In this document: positions 11,062 to 23,539 of the stretch, one piece after another | How positions within the stretch are numbered: position 1 is the first letter of the stretch | Layout of the letters: each line of letters begins with the position of its first letter | DNA from: Metallyticus violacea | Taxonomy: Eukaryota > Arthropoda > Insecta > Mantodea > Metallyticidae | NCBI GenBank assembly: GCA_030762175.1 | Contig: CM060831.1 | Coordinates: 139,849,001-139,913,000, forward strand | Length of the DNA: 64,000 nucleotides | Reading direction: 5' to 3' | Translations under genes and position numbers: made by a program | The notes under the pieces: model-generated | Seen by the model: the letters and a program-made list of their open reading frames with translations, nothing else | What the model was told of the DNA's origin: nothing | Database searches by the model: none

Positions 11062-12059
11062 GATGAACATTAAGAAAGCAATTCATAGTCAATTAATCAT
11101 ACCTTCTGCAGCTGCGTGTTTACCTTTCTTTGCGTTTCTTTGGAAGAGAAAAGTAATAATTCTGTTCGGTACTTTTTTAAACAAGAAATTATTCGTTTTA
11201 ACAGCTCTTCCATGTTTTCCTGCTGCCTTCTCTGTTCAAGAAGAGGACTTTTATGTGTCTTAAACTGCAGTCTCAAAGAGACAGAATGTCAGGTGTAACG
11301 GTATATTATAATGTGAGTGGCCTTGACTCGGCCGATTGTCACGATTCTCTTCTCTAGCACGTCTGCCGCTGGATGTTCCTGCCGTATCAAAAACTCTGCA
11401 GAGTGACTCATTGCAGATTTGCAAATAAAGTTTCCTCACCATCGATAGTACTAAACCAACCGTACAGAGTGGATCACCTTTGCTTCACTGTTTTTTTTTT
11501 TTCTTATTTCTTTTCTTTTTGGCGAGTGTAAACGATTGTTCAGGAAAAGCGTTGGGCACCCTCTTTAGCAACAATTTACTACATAATTCGGAAAGAGGCG
11601 ATCAACTGTTAGGCAAGATCAGACCTGACAATGTCAGACATGTCTACACGGTTAATAGAACATACTAAAGGCAAAAGCTGCTTTATCACTTTAAATTTTG
11701 TCCATCAATTAACTTTACTAGTATACAAAAAAGGCTCTTTTCTTGATTTTTTTTTATTTTTCCACACGGATGTATATATAATATGAATGCCCTGAATTCA
11801 AATATGTTATCAGTTTTACTCTATCAGGCAAGGTTTTTAAACAGAACCACATCAAATGTAATAATGTACTTATTTTTTATGAAATATTAATAAGTTTTAA
11901 GATATACATAGCTAAGACGAAACTGTTTTTGTAGATTCCATTTTAACTTAAATATTAATGAATATATTGATAAAAAGATACCTATATGGTAATAATTATG
12001 AAATTCCAAACTTTTTTTATTATTAGGGAGAAGAAAAATACATTTTACGAAGCTCTGAT
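11062..12059. other. No recognised feature
   Basis: AT-rich DNA with a few short ORFs of no known family (11036-11298, 11480-11668). A short GC-richer patch near 11330-11400 has no coding signal I can defend. Confidence 0.3.
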
Positions 12060-12590
12060 ATCTTCACCAACATGATTTAGTGGTCATTTACACATCACAA
12101 TAGCCTTGAAAGCAGGTTCCCATTGTTTTAATATCTTTAGAAAATTACTCACCTTGTTCTTCACTCATTGCACTCTAGAGTCGCAGGGAAGCAAGCAATA
12201 TGGCTATTGAGAAATTGCACTTTAACACTCAATCTACACCCTGGATTTCTAAAATGTAATATTTCCTCAAAAATTTCTTTATAGTTCTCATATTTCTTGT
12301 TGTCAAGAAAGTTTTCTGTCACATTTTTATTTGCCACCCATACTGACTTTTCTAACTCCGACATCGACTGAGGAAAGGTCTAATCGTGCATGAGCTCACG
12401 AATCAAATATACCTGCTGCTATCGGAAATTAGTAACAAGAAGGTTGAAACAATCACTTTTCTTATTCAGAACAGTAACAAATTGCTTCATCAGACTTAAT
12501 TTAATATGGAGTGATAGAAGAAGTACATTAGAAGCAGAAACCAAAGGTTCATACTTAATATTTTTTGTCTCCAGGAACTAAATTGTTCCT
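12060..12590 (-). pseudogene. Fragment of a repeat-borne protein family (SEEQGE motif)
   Basis: Reading the minus strand from about 12590 down gives, across two frames, NVLLLSLHIKLSLMKQFV, then MSELEKSVWVANKNVTENFL (from 12364), then GCRLSVKVQFLNSHIACFP (to 12161). After a frameshift come SEEQGE and DIKTMGTCFQGYC. This order is one I know from a family of uncharacterised, multi-copy insect and cnidarian proteins, where it reads LPPLHIKLG, then LSxKxHxLxSHLDxFP, then SEEQGERFHQDIKxMExRYQG. The family behaves like a transposon-encoded protein, but I cannot name its superfamily. The copy has a frameshift and internal stops. Confidence 0.65.
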
Positions 12591-13479
12591 TTGAGGCCAA
12601 TTTTTCTGATCTAATGCTCTTATATAGCCCTGCTGTTTCATTCACAAAGTAAACATTTATTATATTGTTTAAATTTCTCGGGATATTTATTTTATGTATT
12701 TTCTAAATGGAGAAATAACAAAAACTGTTATTTTCTATAATACCATTTTCTGAAACGAAAATAAAGCTGATTTGAGAGATTCCATGTTGTAAGGAATCAG
12801 AAAATATGAACAGTTTTCATTCAGAAAAAATTGTATAAACCAGTATTATCTATATCAGCAGAACTTTGCACGTTCCGGATGGCATGCTTTGGTTTTACTG
12901 AGTGCTGAAAAATAAATTAAATTATCGTTAAATATCAACACAATTCTTAATTTAACCATGTGAAGGCATATGGCCAGCCATAAGACAAATTAGAACATAT
13001 GAAGCAACAATAATATTAATTCAATGTTTTTATCGGAGTTCTCCTATTTATGTGACAATGGAAAGAAAGTATCAGAAGAATTTGGAACATTGAAAGGATT
13101 ATATCCTCTACACTGTTTGAAATATATTTGTAGATAATTGCAAAGGGATGTGCTTAAGGAGAAGTGAGGTCTTTAACTTTGTTTTTAACTTTAACGGTAG
13201 CTTTTTCAGGGTAGGTATCGTATTGTGGGTTGGCTCCTTTCTGCAGAGTATCTTCCAATTTTCCTAAAACTTTAAATGCTAATTTTCGCAACTAATAGAT
13301 TGTTGAAATGACTGTATCCTGCTCTGTTTATCTTGCTTATGGGAACATTCCCTAAGCGTTTCATTTTCTGAAGTTTTATTTCCCCAAAGAGTGGTATGTG
13401 ATATGTAGGAACCATACAGAGTAATGCTATCCGACGATACCAGGGCAATTTCAAATAACTCCCAAGCCAAAGCTATGCT
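12591..13479. other. No recognised feature
   Basis: AT-rich. The sequence next to the preceding pseudogene could hold more of its N-terminal part, but I see no clear match. Confidence 0.3.
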
Positions 13480-13792
13480 GCACCCTTGAGATTCTTGCCT
13501 TGCGGGTCCATGGCATGAGCCCTACTTTCTTGTCATTAGGTAAGAGGTTTCAGATTTTGACAGGTGTTCATCAGTGGCTCCAAACCCGGCAAAGCTCTAC
13601 CAGTCATTTGAATGCACCTTTGGCTACCTGTTAGATGTTTTTAATGAGATGAACAGGCACGGTAAATAAAGCTGAGTAAGAACGGAAAATTCCCGAGAAT
13701 AAAACTGAAAATTTTGACTAACTCCCCGCAACGGGAATCGAATCCTAGACCGCAGTTGTTATATACAAGCGCTCTGCCCAATAAAGGAAGTA
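13480..13792 (-). mobile_element. Possible third tRNA-derived SINE
   Basis: At the right end, read on the minus strand, TTGGGCAGAGCGC resembles an A box, and GGATTCGATTCCCGTTG is a good B box with a T-arm-like stem (complement of caacgggaatcgaatcc at 13731). The body to the left is GC-richer than its surroundings. Only this one copy is seen, so family status is inferred from the head alone. Confidence 0.4.
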
Positions 13793-14396
13793 TTGGTCGG
13801 AAATTGATGTTAAATTTCAATAGTACAGAACTTGTGATAACTGAGAAAAGGGAAACGATTTAAAATGGTAGCCCGTATCGTTTGCAATTCTGAGATAGTC
13901 ACAAAGAATTGGCTCTCATATCCCTGTTTTCTTATTCTGCTCAAACTTCCGAATTTGTCACCTGGCGTTGTGATTGCGAACTAAGTGCGGAGATTTCAGG
14001 CTTCTATATAACAAAAGTGAACAGATTAGCTAAGGGAAATGCTATATCATTCGCCGTCAAAACTTAATTTAGCTCTCCAGTTACTTTCCTTTCTTGTAAA
14101 GCACTCCAAAACTTGAATACTAGCCCGGAGATGTTTTGTCTCTACCTTCCCTTAATGCACTTCCTCCGGAAGTATCTGATTCACAAGCTCTAACATGACC
14201 GTAATTGCATTTGACGGGGCTTCAGATTTTCGCTTTGATGCCAACCGCTATGTTGAAGTGTGTTAGACACTTAAAAGAAGTTTGCCAAACTCTCTGATCT
14301 TGGAGCAAAAGTTCGACTGCATAAATTGCACCCCTAGTTCCTCTCGACCTGTCCCAGCATTTCGCATTTAGTGTATCGACTAGGCACCTATGCATT
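13793..14396. other. No recognised feature
   Basis: Mixed-composition DNA without a motif-bearing ORF. Confidence 0.25.
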
Positions 14397-15322
14397 GTTT
14401 CACGAAATTAGTCCGTATCTAATTTACTTGTTTATTTTACAAGTGTGTATTCCTAGAACTTATGAGCGTCAACTACTAGTTACTAGTGTGGCAGACTGAT
14501 ATTATCAGCGTGCGATTTGTTTTATCAGTGTTTTCTGTTTCACGAAACATTTGGTCTTGTAATATGGTATATTGTTAACTACAACATTCTACACGTGGAT
14601 CCTAGAATGGTTAATTTACATACTAATGTACGTCTTTTAGGTTAGTTTTGATTCTATCAATTAAATTCGAAGCATTTTAATTATAAAACCGTTTAGGGTT
14701 ATTTATGCAATATGTAGCCTCAAATACACCACCAATTCCTATACTCTTTGAATGATCTGAGCAACTTACACCATTGTTTATATATAATAACATGAATAGA
14801 GAATATGAATGTAAAATAAAAAGCATTTACCGTTGTAATTTTCTGGATGTTTGGCCAAAATATATCCTCACATATCGTAATTTTTCTCCGATGTAATTAA
14901 TCCTAACGCTTTCAGTTTCGTTATTGTTTTCCACATTTCGGTTTTGTCTTTCTTCGTAATTATGTAGGAGAATTGCCCAAATACTACTTCTTTATGCTCA
15001 TTAATTAAATACAGCATACTTTGTTTTGAATATTAGACATTCTTTTCGACGTGGTAGACGTAATGCTATTTCTTGACTTGAATATATTATTTAAAATGCA
15101 TGCCGCGTAAACAAAATCGCATCAACAAACAGTTTACGCAGTTATAAATATCCCCGCAACAGCGTTCTCGACGCTCGGATGCAGTCGCTACACTAGTAAC
15201 TTTGACAAGTGACTAATGACAAATTTGGTGTGGAATTGATGTTCCTGAAACGGGGTTTATTAGAACTGGTGGAATTACGGCTAATAACTAGTATACTACT
15301 AGACTAGTTGTTTTGTGGAACA
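14397..15322. mobile_element. Candidate non-autonomous DNA element with imperfect inverted ends
   Basis: The left end reads tgtttcacgaaattagt, and the right end, complemented, reads tgttccacaaaacaactagt. Both sides carry further tactagt words (about 14480 and 15290). A third copy of the terminal word lies inside (14537). No target duplication was found and the ends diverge, so this is tentative. Confidence 0.35.
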
Positions 15323-16200
15323 GGACCCTGGTCATTGGGATCTCTTAGGGTGTTTTATTTCCTTCAGCATGAAAAACTATAAAGAAAAGTATAAAGCATT
15401 TGTTTATAATATAATAAGGTGTTTATAACATAATGCATGCTAGATATAATTGAAACTAGTGAACGCAATTGCTGCGGATTATCTGAGGTTTTAAAGCTTG
15501 TTAATGGACGAGAGATTTTGAGCTACAGAGACAATGAACTACGGGGTCTTTCATGTTTTTTATCCCCGTTTTAGGGTAATGGGCGGGTCAGCAAGAGTGT
15601 TAACTCCCGGCAAAGCAAACTATTCAAGTCGCAATTACAATTTAAATAAGCACGTATGATATAAAAGGAAACGTTGGAATGGTTTTCTTGCTTCACACAT
15701 ATTCGACATTTTTTTTTGAAAGTTTAATTAACAAACTTCAATTCTTGCTGGAAATGCTCAGATCGGATTCATTATCATTAGCAGTTAAACAATTTCTACC
15801 ATTTTACTGCATTTGTTGTGTTTCTTGTCGAGTATAAAATCGACTTTTTCTGTATTCTAATGCCTATTATTTTGCGTTGAAACATGGAAGCCATCCTTTA
15901 TCAACACAGAACATATTTTAGCATGGATCAATTGCTATATCCGTAATATCCAGTAACAGAAATTTACTCGAATATCAGAATCACAATTTTTGGACAGCAC
16001 TGACCTTGTATGCTTTCAATCTTAAATTGTAAATGAGAAAATCGTTTTGCATAAAGTCCATATCCCCTTGGAATGCAACATGGATTGTAGTCACAAAACT
16101 CTACATCAAGAGCACCATGTTTTTCGAAGTTAGTTGCTTACTGGTGGTTGCTCAAGTTGTTCCGCTGTGGCGAACTTAACAATGTTTTTCATTACTAAAA
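15323..16200. other. No recognised feature
   Basis: Mostly AT-rich DNA between the candidate MITE and the promoter-like block at 16205. Confidence 0.25.
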
Positions 16201-16204
16201 GTGA

Positions 16205-16286
16205 CTATATATAGGTCCTCATTAGCCAGCGCGGCGTCATGCTGCAGTTAATCCGATAATGGCCGTTGAAAGCTATAAAACGGATC
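16205..16286 (+). promoter_or_regulatory. Possible TATA promoter and 5' leader
   Basis: tatatatagg at about 16205-16214 is followed, at the right distance for a start near 16235, by a stretch of about 50 percent GC in a 35 percent background. A second TATA-like word, ctataaaac, lies at 16272-16281, but that is too close to the next ATG to serve it. Support depends on the exon that follows. Confidence 0.25.
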
Positions 16287-16375
16287 ATGAAACACGTGGT
16301 ACATAACTGCGTTACAGCATCGCTATTTCTCGGCACTTGTGCTGCCCTTGGCATTCACACTTCATTTAGTGCAAG
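16287..16375 (+). CDS. Possible first coding exon with a signal peptide
   Basis: An ATG at 16287 opens 29 codons plus two bases, ending at the donor CAAG|GTGAAG (GT at 16376-16377). The peptide begins MKHVVHN and then has a hydrophobic core, TASLFLGTCAALGI, like a secretion signal. Unspliced, it meets TGA at once. A GC-rich short exon with TATA, signal sequence and donor is a common layout for small secreted insect proteins, but no second exon was identified. Chance cannot be excluded. Confidence 0.25.
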
Positions 16376-16767
16376 GTGAAGGAATCGAATTCTCTTTATT
16401 CCATTCTTTTTAATATATAATTATTAACAAATAAAGTTCTAAAATATGCTCTTATTCACAAAAAATCGCATTCTGAAAATATAATGTGTTTGCTGTAGAT
16501 TTTGTGGCTTTCGGTGTAACCAAACAAATTTTATGTGTTATAGCCCAAAATATTCAGATGTGACTTATGAAACATTGAACGTTGGTACACAAATTAGGTG
16601 AGATTTTGGATAACTACGCTTGCTTATTTACAGACTGATGAGATGAACGTTTGGCAATTATCTTAAATTGCAATGCTGACTTGATGACTGATACAGTCGA
16701 TACAAGTGTTAGCAGATGAGATGTGAGGAGGAGTTAAACCAATTAATTATTATATTTAGGTTTATTC
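16376..16767. other. No recognised feature
   Basis: AT-rich, possibly intronic to the preceding exon candidate. Confidence 0.25.
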
Positions 16768-17018
16768 AAGAAGTTCTTTAACATCTTTGCTCAAGAGTCC
16801 CATTCATTTCAGGCCATAAAACGGCCGATAAATTTTGCTCAGAAATCTCTTTTTTTATGATCTTTTACGTGCCGTAAATCCACACGAGACCAGCGGATTT
16901 ACTTCACTGCCGAGGGAAGCCTTTTTTAGGATTTTTACGACCTAAACATCCATGAACCCTGACTGGATTTGAACCCGCGACCTTGTCTTAGTTAAATATA
17001 ATGCAACCATACCACGGT
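16768..17018 (-). mobile_element. SINE family 1, old copy, antisense
   Basis: Diverged but colinear with the family: ttctttaacatcttt, then ggccataaaacggccgataa, tacgtgccgtaaat, ggaagcc, and a degraded head ending near 17018 with the B-box complement gatttgaacccgcg. Many substitutions mark it as one of the older copies. Confidence 0.8.
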
Positions 17019-17069
17019 TTTCTTAACTTTTTAAAATAGTTTACTTTCCAGTTTTATGAAAAGAGATGA

Positions 17070-17560
17070 TTAAACTGACCAACTTAGTTGTCCATACATT
17101 TTTGCACCTCTTTAAAAAATTATCAATCACTCGCTCTAGTTCACTTGAGTAATGCTAGATATTTCTTGGTGCATATTTCGTTTTTTTTTTTAATTCCATT
17201 TCGTATTTTTTACTTACTCCAAAGATAAAAGTCGAAAGGGATAAGGCTGGCGAACTGAGGGGGCCACATATTCTTACTTTGTGATTTTGAGACAATCTTT
17301 CAAAATTTCTCATCGAAATATTCGCTATATGAGCTCTGTCAGAATCTTGTTGAAAGATGGCGAAATCAAGCTCCCTGTCGATTAATTCTTTATAAAAGGG
17401 GAAAAGGACAAAATTGTATTCAGGTATGGGAGAGCATCAACTGTTGTCTCAAAATAAAATTCTCCTTATATTTTTTTTGTTCCCCGCTCATGGCGCTTCT
17501 TACTTCAGTTTTCGTCATGTGAGCACTTCATGAACTATTCAGCACTCCAATAACGATTAC
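17070..17560 (-). pseudogene. Strongly decayed DDE transposase remnant
   Basis: Colinear on the minus strand with the better copy at 5830-6230. Around 17330-17390 it has the complement of a QQDSA-like block (cagaatcttgttgaaagatg). At 17225-17270 it has the complement of the PPxSxxxPxDFYLW block. Near 17060-17090 it has a VGQFNHL-like end. All frames are broken. The shared order and spacing support common origin. Confidence 0.6.
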
Positions 17561-18936
17561 CCTGGAAGAAGAAATAAAACATGTACCAGAAAATAAATAG
17601 AATCGCCGGAACATAAAGCCAACAATTTATAATATATTGCGATCCTTCGCTGCTGTGCTATGCAAGAATAGTATAACTCGGATTTGACTTGGCATTAGCC
17701 AATCCTACCTTATACAAAACGTCACACCTCGCTAGAAGTTATATGTTAAAAACCTCTTTCTGGCCACTTATATACTAACAGCTACTGTGATAAATACATT
17801 ACAACACACCTGTTATCTAACACTCATCTGTGTATAGTAATTTTCTAAATAGACGTTCACTCTATAATATAAAGTTTACCTACATGCTTTATCACAAGAG
17901 GGCCTGAGATTGCCCATAAATTCTATCTAGAATTTATCTAGAAAGCTCAGATCTTCGAGTGATATTTATTTGAACTACTTCACGAATAAAATGAGAATTG
18001 AAATACAATTCCACTAAATTTGGCTTACAAAATTGTAATACTTGTATATTTGTGTTATAAATACTTAATCTTTTCCAAGTCATCTTGCAGCAGACGAATG
18101 TCGATTGTCAATGATGCCAATAGAGAAGAGCCCAACACGGGTTTGGTACTATTTAATGAATAGAATAAGAATGAAAGTAATATATATTGAAATTCGTGCA
18201 CAAGATATTAACAATTGTATAAAATGTAATACTTATGAATAGCTATCTATTCAGAAACCGTGAGAGTGAAATAGACCAAAATCGACTATTACAGCCACTA
18301 CCGTTCGATTTGCTAATACCAACTGAGAAAACTAAAATAGAAGCATTTTACCATTCTGAACAACGTGTTTATTACTATTTTGGGTTGTTTATGCAGATAT
18401 TGTTACATAATTTACTAAATAGTTTGACTGGATATGCAAAGACAATGTGTAAGTAAATACGCATTAAGTTATTGAAAACACAATTATCAAATTTGAATGG
18501 AGAAGTTGCAGTTTCGTGGAATACAAAGAACGTTTACGAATTAATAGATGAAGATGTACAAGCAGAATTCCACACTTTATTTAGTATTGCCGATTAATGC
18601 TCTTGATTAATCTGTATGTATTGTTAGGTACATTGTGCAAGACAAACGTACTTCGCACGGTAAAGGGATTTGATAAATTTTTACGATAACGGTCTTGTCA
18701 TTGGTCAAAATTCAAACTTTTGTTTCATTTCATTGGTCGATTTTATGATGACTTCACATAAAGTTAAATAGTCACTATAATTGACTGTATGCTGGCATTA
18801 ACCATGGTGCTAGTACTTAGATATCTATTTTTACTTTCATACGCATAAAATAAAATTCCTCCATCCCTAAAACAGAGCTAAAGTATTTGTAAGTTTCATT
18901 CGTGTTGAAAGGCACGATCTTGTGCAGAATGTTCCC
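17561..18936. other. No recognised gene; one unexplained ORF pair
   Basis: ORF 18235-18456 (+) begins MNSYLFRNRESEIDQNRL and, after a break, a second open piece ends at about 18597 (EDVQAEFHTLFSIAD then stop). Neither is recognised. They may be pieces of one decayed transposon protein. The minus-strand complement of TTTATT at about 18579 could serve as a poly(A) signal for the exon at 18937-19091. Confidence 0.3.
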
Positions 18937-19091
18937 TCATACAGTATCTGTGCTAGATTTTTCTTGTTTCTTGGTAGCCATGGTAGCATCCGTCACGTGA
19001 AAACCGTATCTCTGCTTGTCAATTCGCCGCATACCAATAAATTTCTCCGGATACTGTTCTTTCTCACGTCCGCGACTACGTGCAGCAGACA
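18937..19091 (-). CDS. Candidate terminal coding exon, minus strand
   Basis: On the minus strand a strong acceptor, a long pyrimidine tract then ttattccag (AG at 19093-19092), is followed by 51 codons in one frame to a stop at 18939-18937. The exon enters in phase 2 (two bases, then TCT GCT GCA). The peptide is hydrophilic and basic: SAARSRGREKEQYPEKF, then GMRRIDKQRYGFHVTDA, ending KKQEKSSTDTV. A minus-strand AATAAA lies about 350 bp further on. The composition is more even than the flanks. I do not recognise the protein. The tract could also be a T-rich accident next to a chance ORF. Confidence 0.4.
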
Positions 19092-20011
19092 CTGGAATAA
19101 AAAAAAAAAAACAAGAAAAATAACAAACCGTTGTATCAAAAATGGAAACGTTTGAATCCATGTATTTCAATGTTTTAAAGATAGTTATTTATTGTCGCTT
19201 GTTCATCTTATCCCAATAGGTTTAATGTACATTCAAATTAGAATCCCGAATGATTAGGAAATAAAAACTAGAGAAAATATGACCTTAAAACAAAATTTTG
19301 TGACACGTAAAAATCTGAGTTGTTTGTAAAATAAAACCTTGCGGAATAGTTTAAAAGTGTAAGACACTAAACGTATTGCTTTTTAATTTTAAATTTCGGT
19401 TTTATTTAATCAATCAAATCAAAGGATAATACTCAATTAATCATAGTGAAAGCAATATTACAACATGACCCTCACAGAGAATCACAATAACAAACCACAT
19501 ATATTTTAAAGTATCGAAATAAAGACGATCTTCTATTGTCACTCACGTTGCTTTGTATTGTAAAAAAAAACTGCGCTCAACATCGTAGGATGTTGGAGCA
19601 TTTTTGAAATAAGTCAAGTCATTACTTATTGAATACTGCTGCAAGTATCTCTTTCAATAGCACAACTTACCCTGCTAATTCACAGAAGAGATATTTAGCG
19701 AAATACTTTAAAAAAAGGCAATTTGGAGAAATTTCAAGCAACAATTCAGGAGTATGAAACGACTAAATAAGTGTATAAAATAGAATTAAATATAATAAAA
19801 ATAAGACCAAATTATGAAAATTGATAACAAACTAAAAGAAGTCAGGATATGACCAATGAAAAGCCTACTATTTTAATCATAATAAGTGAAATATCATAAT
19901 ATGCTTTTTTAAGGATGCGATGGAAATAAAAACAGAAAATAAATATGACATTTCATAAGCATCCGGTCCCTACAAATTAGTAATGTCTTGAAAAATATTG
20001 TTTATAAAGAG
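19092..20011. other. No recognised feature
   Basis: AT-rich DNA, possibly intron upstream of the minus-strand exon candidate. Confidence 0.25.
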
Positions 20012-20204
20012 TTGATTTGATTTATTTACTGACGCTCTTTAACATCTCAGGTCATCAGCGTCCCATTTAATTCAAGGCGTGAAACGGCCGACAAATTTTG
20101 CTCAGAGGCCTCTTCTTTCGGGCTTGAGGTTCTTTATCCTGTCGTAAATGCACGACACGGGACCCGCGGCTTTACTTCCCTTCCGAAGGAAGCCATACTT
20201 AGGA
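20012..20204 (-). mobile_element. SINE family 1, head-less copy with a perfect 12-bp target duplication
   Basis: The copy keeps the 3' end and body (gacgctctttaacatctcag to gaagccatacttagga) but has no tRNA head. It is bordered by gtttataaagag at 20000-20011 and 20205-20216, identical over 12 bases. Because the duplication brackets the shortened copy, it was truncated during insertion rather than deleted later. This is what target-primed reverse transcription by a LINE enzyme produces. Confidence 0.92.
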
Positions 20205-20216
20205 GTTTATAAAGAG

Positions 20217-23200
20217 GATTAAGAGATATAAGATTACGTGAAGATTTTAATGCCATAAAATTTATCGTATATTTGTGAAAATCTACAGTTTCGAAGGACA
20301 TAAACATGATAAACATTTTAAAAATATATTATATTTTAGCAAATAGCAGACATTCTATAAATGCGTATGTTTCATATTTAATATAAAATTTCAAGGAGGG
20401 CATAAATAGATTAATTCATATTTTACTAACTTCTCCAAAAAGCAAAAACAAAAATATCGGCTGATATCTTTCTCTGTGGGGGAAGGGAAGGCATTAATAT
20501 TATTTTGATGTTCCATAAAAAATTGCCATAAAATAATTTGTCCATGCAGGTCGTGCGAGAAGTCAGTTGTACTACTTTATCTTGAGACTGCTGACTGTAT
20601 AAATAGGCGTGTAAGACCCTGCTTCTAAGTATGATATTATTTTTTTCTTTCTGTACTTGGTTACTTTGAAACATAAATATGAAAACTATATTTGTATGTG
20701 TTAATGTTTTGCTGTTTTTTTCCCCCAATATTTTTATTTTTCATTGCCTTTGTGAGGAAAACTGAAGTATGTTTTACAAATCATTACAAACTGCAAGGTA
20801 TGAGATTTAAAATGAGATATTCAGATTTCTATTTTAAGACACTGTAGAGTTGTGTCTCTATAAAATAACACTTTTAATAACATGCGATATATTTATCTAA
20901 ATTTATATGAAAACTATAAGACCTAGGTAGTCTTTGGATGCTGTAGTAGTATAAAATATTTTTTAAAGAAGTCAATTGTTTTAATTTTTCGTCCAAATTC
21001 ACATGAAATCGTTCAATCTCTGTTTTGTTTCCAATTGTAAAATCTGAGGCAATATTAAGTTCGCATATTGTTAGAGAGAGGGCCTTAATTGCGAACTACC
21101 TACGTGTGAAATTACCTTTCACAATGCGTTGATAGATGCTATTACTTATATGTTGCATTCTACAGTTTATCTATTTTTCATTGCTTTTAACTGTAGGCTA
21201 TTTGGGGGTCCTTTCCGATATTTGACTTCGCGTCTAAGAAACACCAGCAAAAGATCTAGGCCTAATTTGTCTGTAATCGAGGACGAACTGAGTATTTGCA
21301 ACATGTTTGTTGACCTCTATATATCTGCGTGTTTGTTTATACGAACTAATACTTCATATTTGTAGATAGCTTTAAATTAAATATTTTTGTTACGTTTACC
21401 CACATAAGCCAAGATTTTGAGAAATGCTCCTTCTGACACGCCTTAGACATCTCTCTCTTACCACCAGTGAAAGCAGATTTTCAGCATTGTTATGGATATC
21501 CTCGGTCCTGGTGTAGCTTTTCAAAGGAAACATAATAATGTCACGTACTTAGTTCACAGCTGGCCAAAACCGGCCAGACCACGATTCTCAGGGTTTATTT
21601 TTGTGCAGCTATTACTACAGTTGTTCCTTTGTTTCTCCCGCCATCATCATCACGAACTTGGACCGGAGCATCTCTTCAAGGATGAGGCTCAAACTGAACT
21701 TTTCCAATGCCCATTTGTTTCTCGTCTTCCTTTTAGTATATATCTAAGCCAGTACTTCTTATAGCAGTTGTGATTTTCTGATATCTTTTTTCCAGAAGCT
21801 GTTTCACAGGTAGGAGTTGTCAAATATCGAGGTTTCTTCTTGTAACTCCAAGGGCATAAATACTACTTAAATTTTCATTTTTTCTTCAGAGTTTTTTAAG
21901 CTTGTTTTTCTCTGTTTTTACTCTTGTTTCGTTTTCATGCATTAGAACTGGCACCGTGACAATATTGAAGATTTCATGCGAGTTTATTTAAATATTTTAG
22001 TCTTCGATTTTTTTATATATATGGACCCACTGATATTCCTGAATTTCCTTAATTTTTAATCAATATCTAAATCACTCTCTTACGTAACATTTAAATATTA
22101 AAAATATCTTACCTTTTTTTATTTCTTTTTATCATGGCACCGCAACTTTAATAACTATTGTACAAGAAGATAATTCGGCCGAGACTTAATGGCCTAAGTT
22201 TCCCAGGCATTTCTGAAAACGGCTGTCAGAAAGCTAACTCAACCGGAAATTGATAAACTTGATTATAAGCCTATAAACTTGTGTTCATCAGATGCTCTAT
22301 CCAAGATAAAATTCCTAAGTTCATTTAACTTCTAACATGTCCTTGCATAGGGTTTTCATTTCAAAACATGCAGTCCAAATAACTTCTAATTTAAAATAAA
22401 CTTTAATTTGAAAACAAAAATACTTCAATTTAGATTTTCAGAGAGAAGCTGACAATTAGTGTTCATTGATTTTTAGGTTTCACCCCGTCACCCTCAGTCG
22501 CCTCATTTTGAAATTTCAACTGTCAGCCCTGAGAGTTCAATTGTTATAACATCTTTTGTTTTCTCTAATAGTGTACCAATCTGTGCGGTTGTTATTTCTT
22601 TAAATTTGGATAGAATAAAAAATATCAAGCGGCTGTAGGATGAAAAAAGTATTTAATATGGGTGATATTACAACATTACACCTCTTTCGAAACTCGTGCC
22701 TAATCTACTACACTCTGTGCTTGCTTATAGGCTATACACCATTTTAAAGTGGTCCATTATCAAAACAAAGCTATTATATTAAATGGCCTGTAGTTTGTAT
22801 ACAGCTAACCGGAACCGATAGACAATAAAAAGTACAGTAATAGCAGGTGAACAATCTTTAAAATTTAAGTATCAAATTGCAGGAGTGCAATTTGAAATAT
22901 ATTGAGAATGGTTGGGGGTGAGGGGGTGTAAGGATTAATTTAATGATCTTGATTTTAAATTTCGTCCTCTACGACTAAATTATTGTTCTTTATCTGTTTT
23001 ACCCTTTCTGGTAATAGGACTTACACCCTCTGAATTCCATCAGAAGTGTACGCGCCTGCCTGGAAGTGTAGGTGCATGAGAAATACACACACAAACCGAA
23101 TATATTTCTAGCGAAGACCCGACAAAGAAAATTGTGGCTATAGCGGAGAGAGGGGAGTTGTGAAGGGAGGGTGAATAAAGGGAAAGGGGTCTTAGGGGTA

Positions 23201-23539
23201 AGGGCTTGTATATATGTATATAAAATTATTCATAGAAAAGTGATGTTAAGTATGTTGGTGTGTTTGTGTATATATATGAAAGTTTTCATAGGAATTGACG
23301 TTGCCTTTCTTGGGTATTGTATGTTTTGACTGTTAAAATGACGGTATTAGCATGCACGGCCGTAAGGTCCTTGCGACAGTTATACTTATGTACTTGTAAA
23401 TCTGCCATAATAAATTTCATTACTACAATTACTACAAGTTAATGCCTGAATCAATCGCCTATCGAGAAGCCAATTATTTCTGAATCATTAGAATGCGCGT
23501 ACACCAAAGAACTATGAATGAGTGCTCAGTTCAATGTCA
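20217..23539. other. Long stretch with nothing recognised
   Basis: About 3.3 kb of AT-rich DNA. ORFs at 20426-20728 (-), 21129-21365 (+) and 21492-21764 (+) carry no known motif. The last overlaps a GC-richer block at 21490-21720 that I could not assign. A mixed GC patch at 23040-23200 is also unexplained. Confidence 0.3.
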
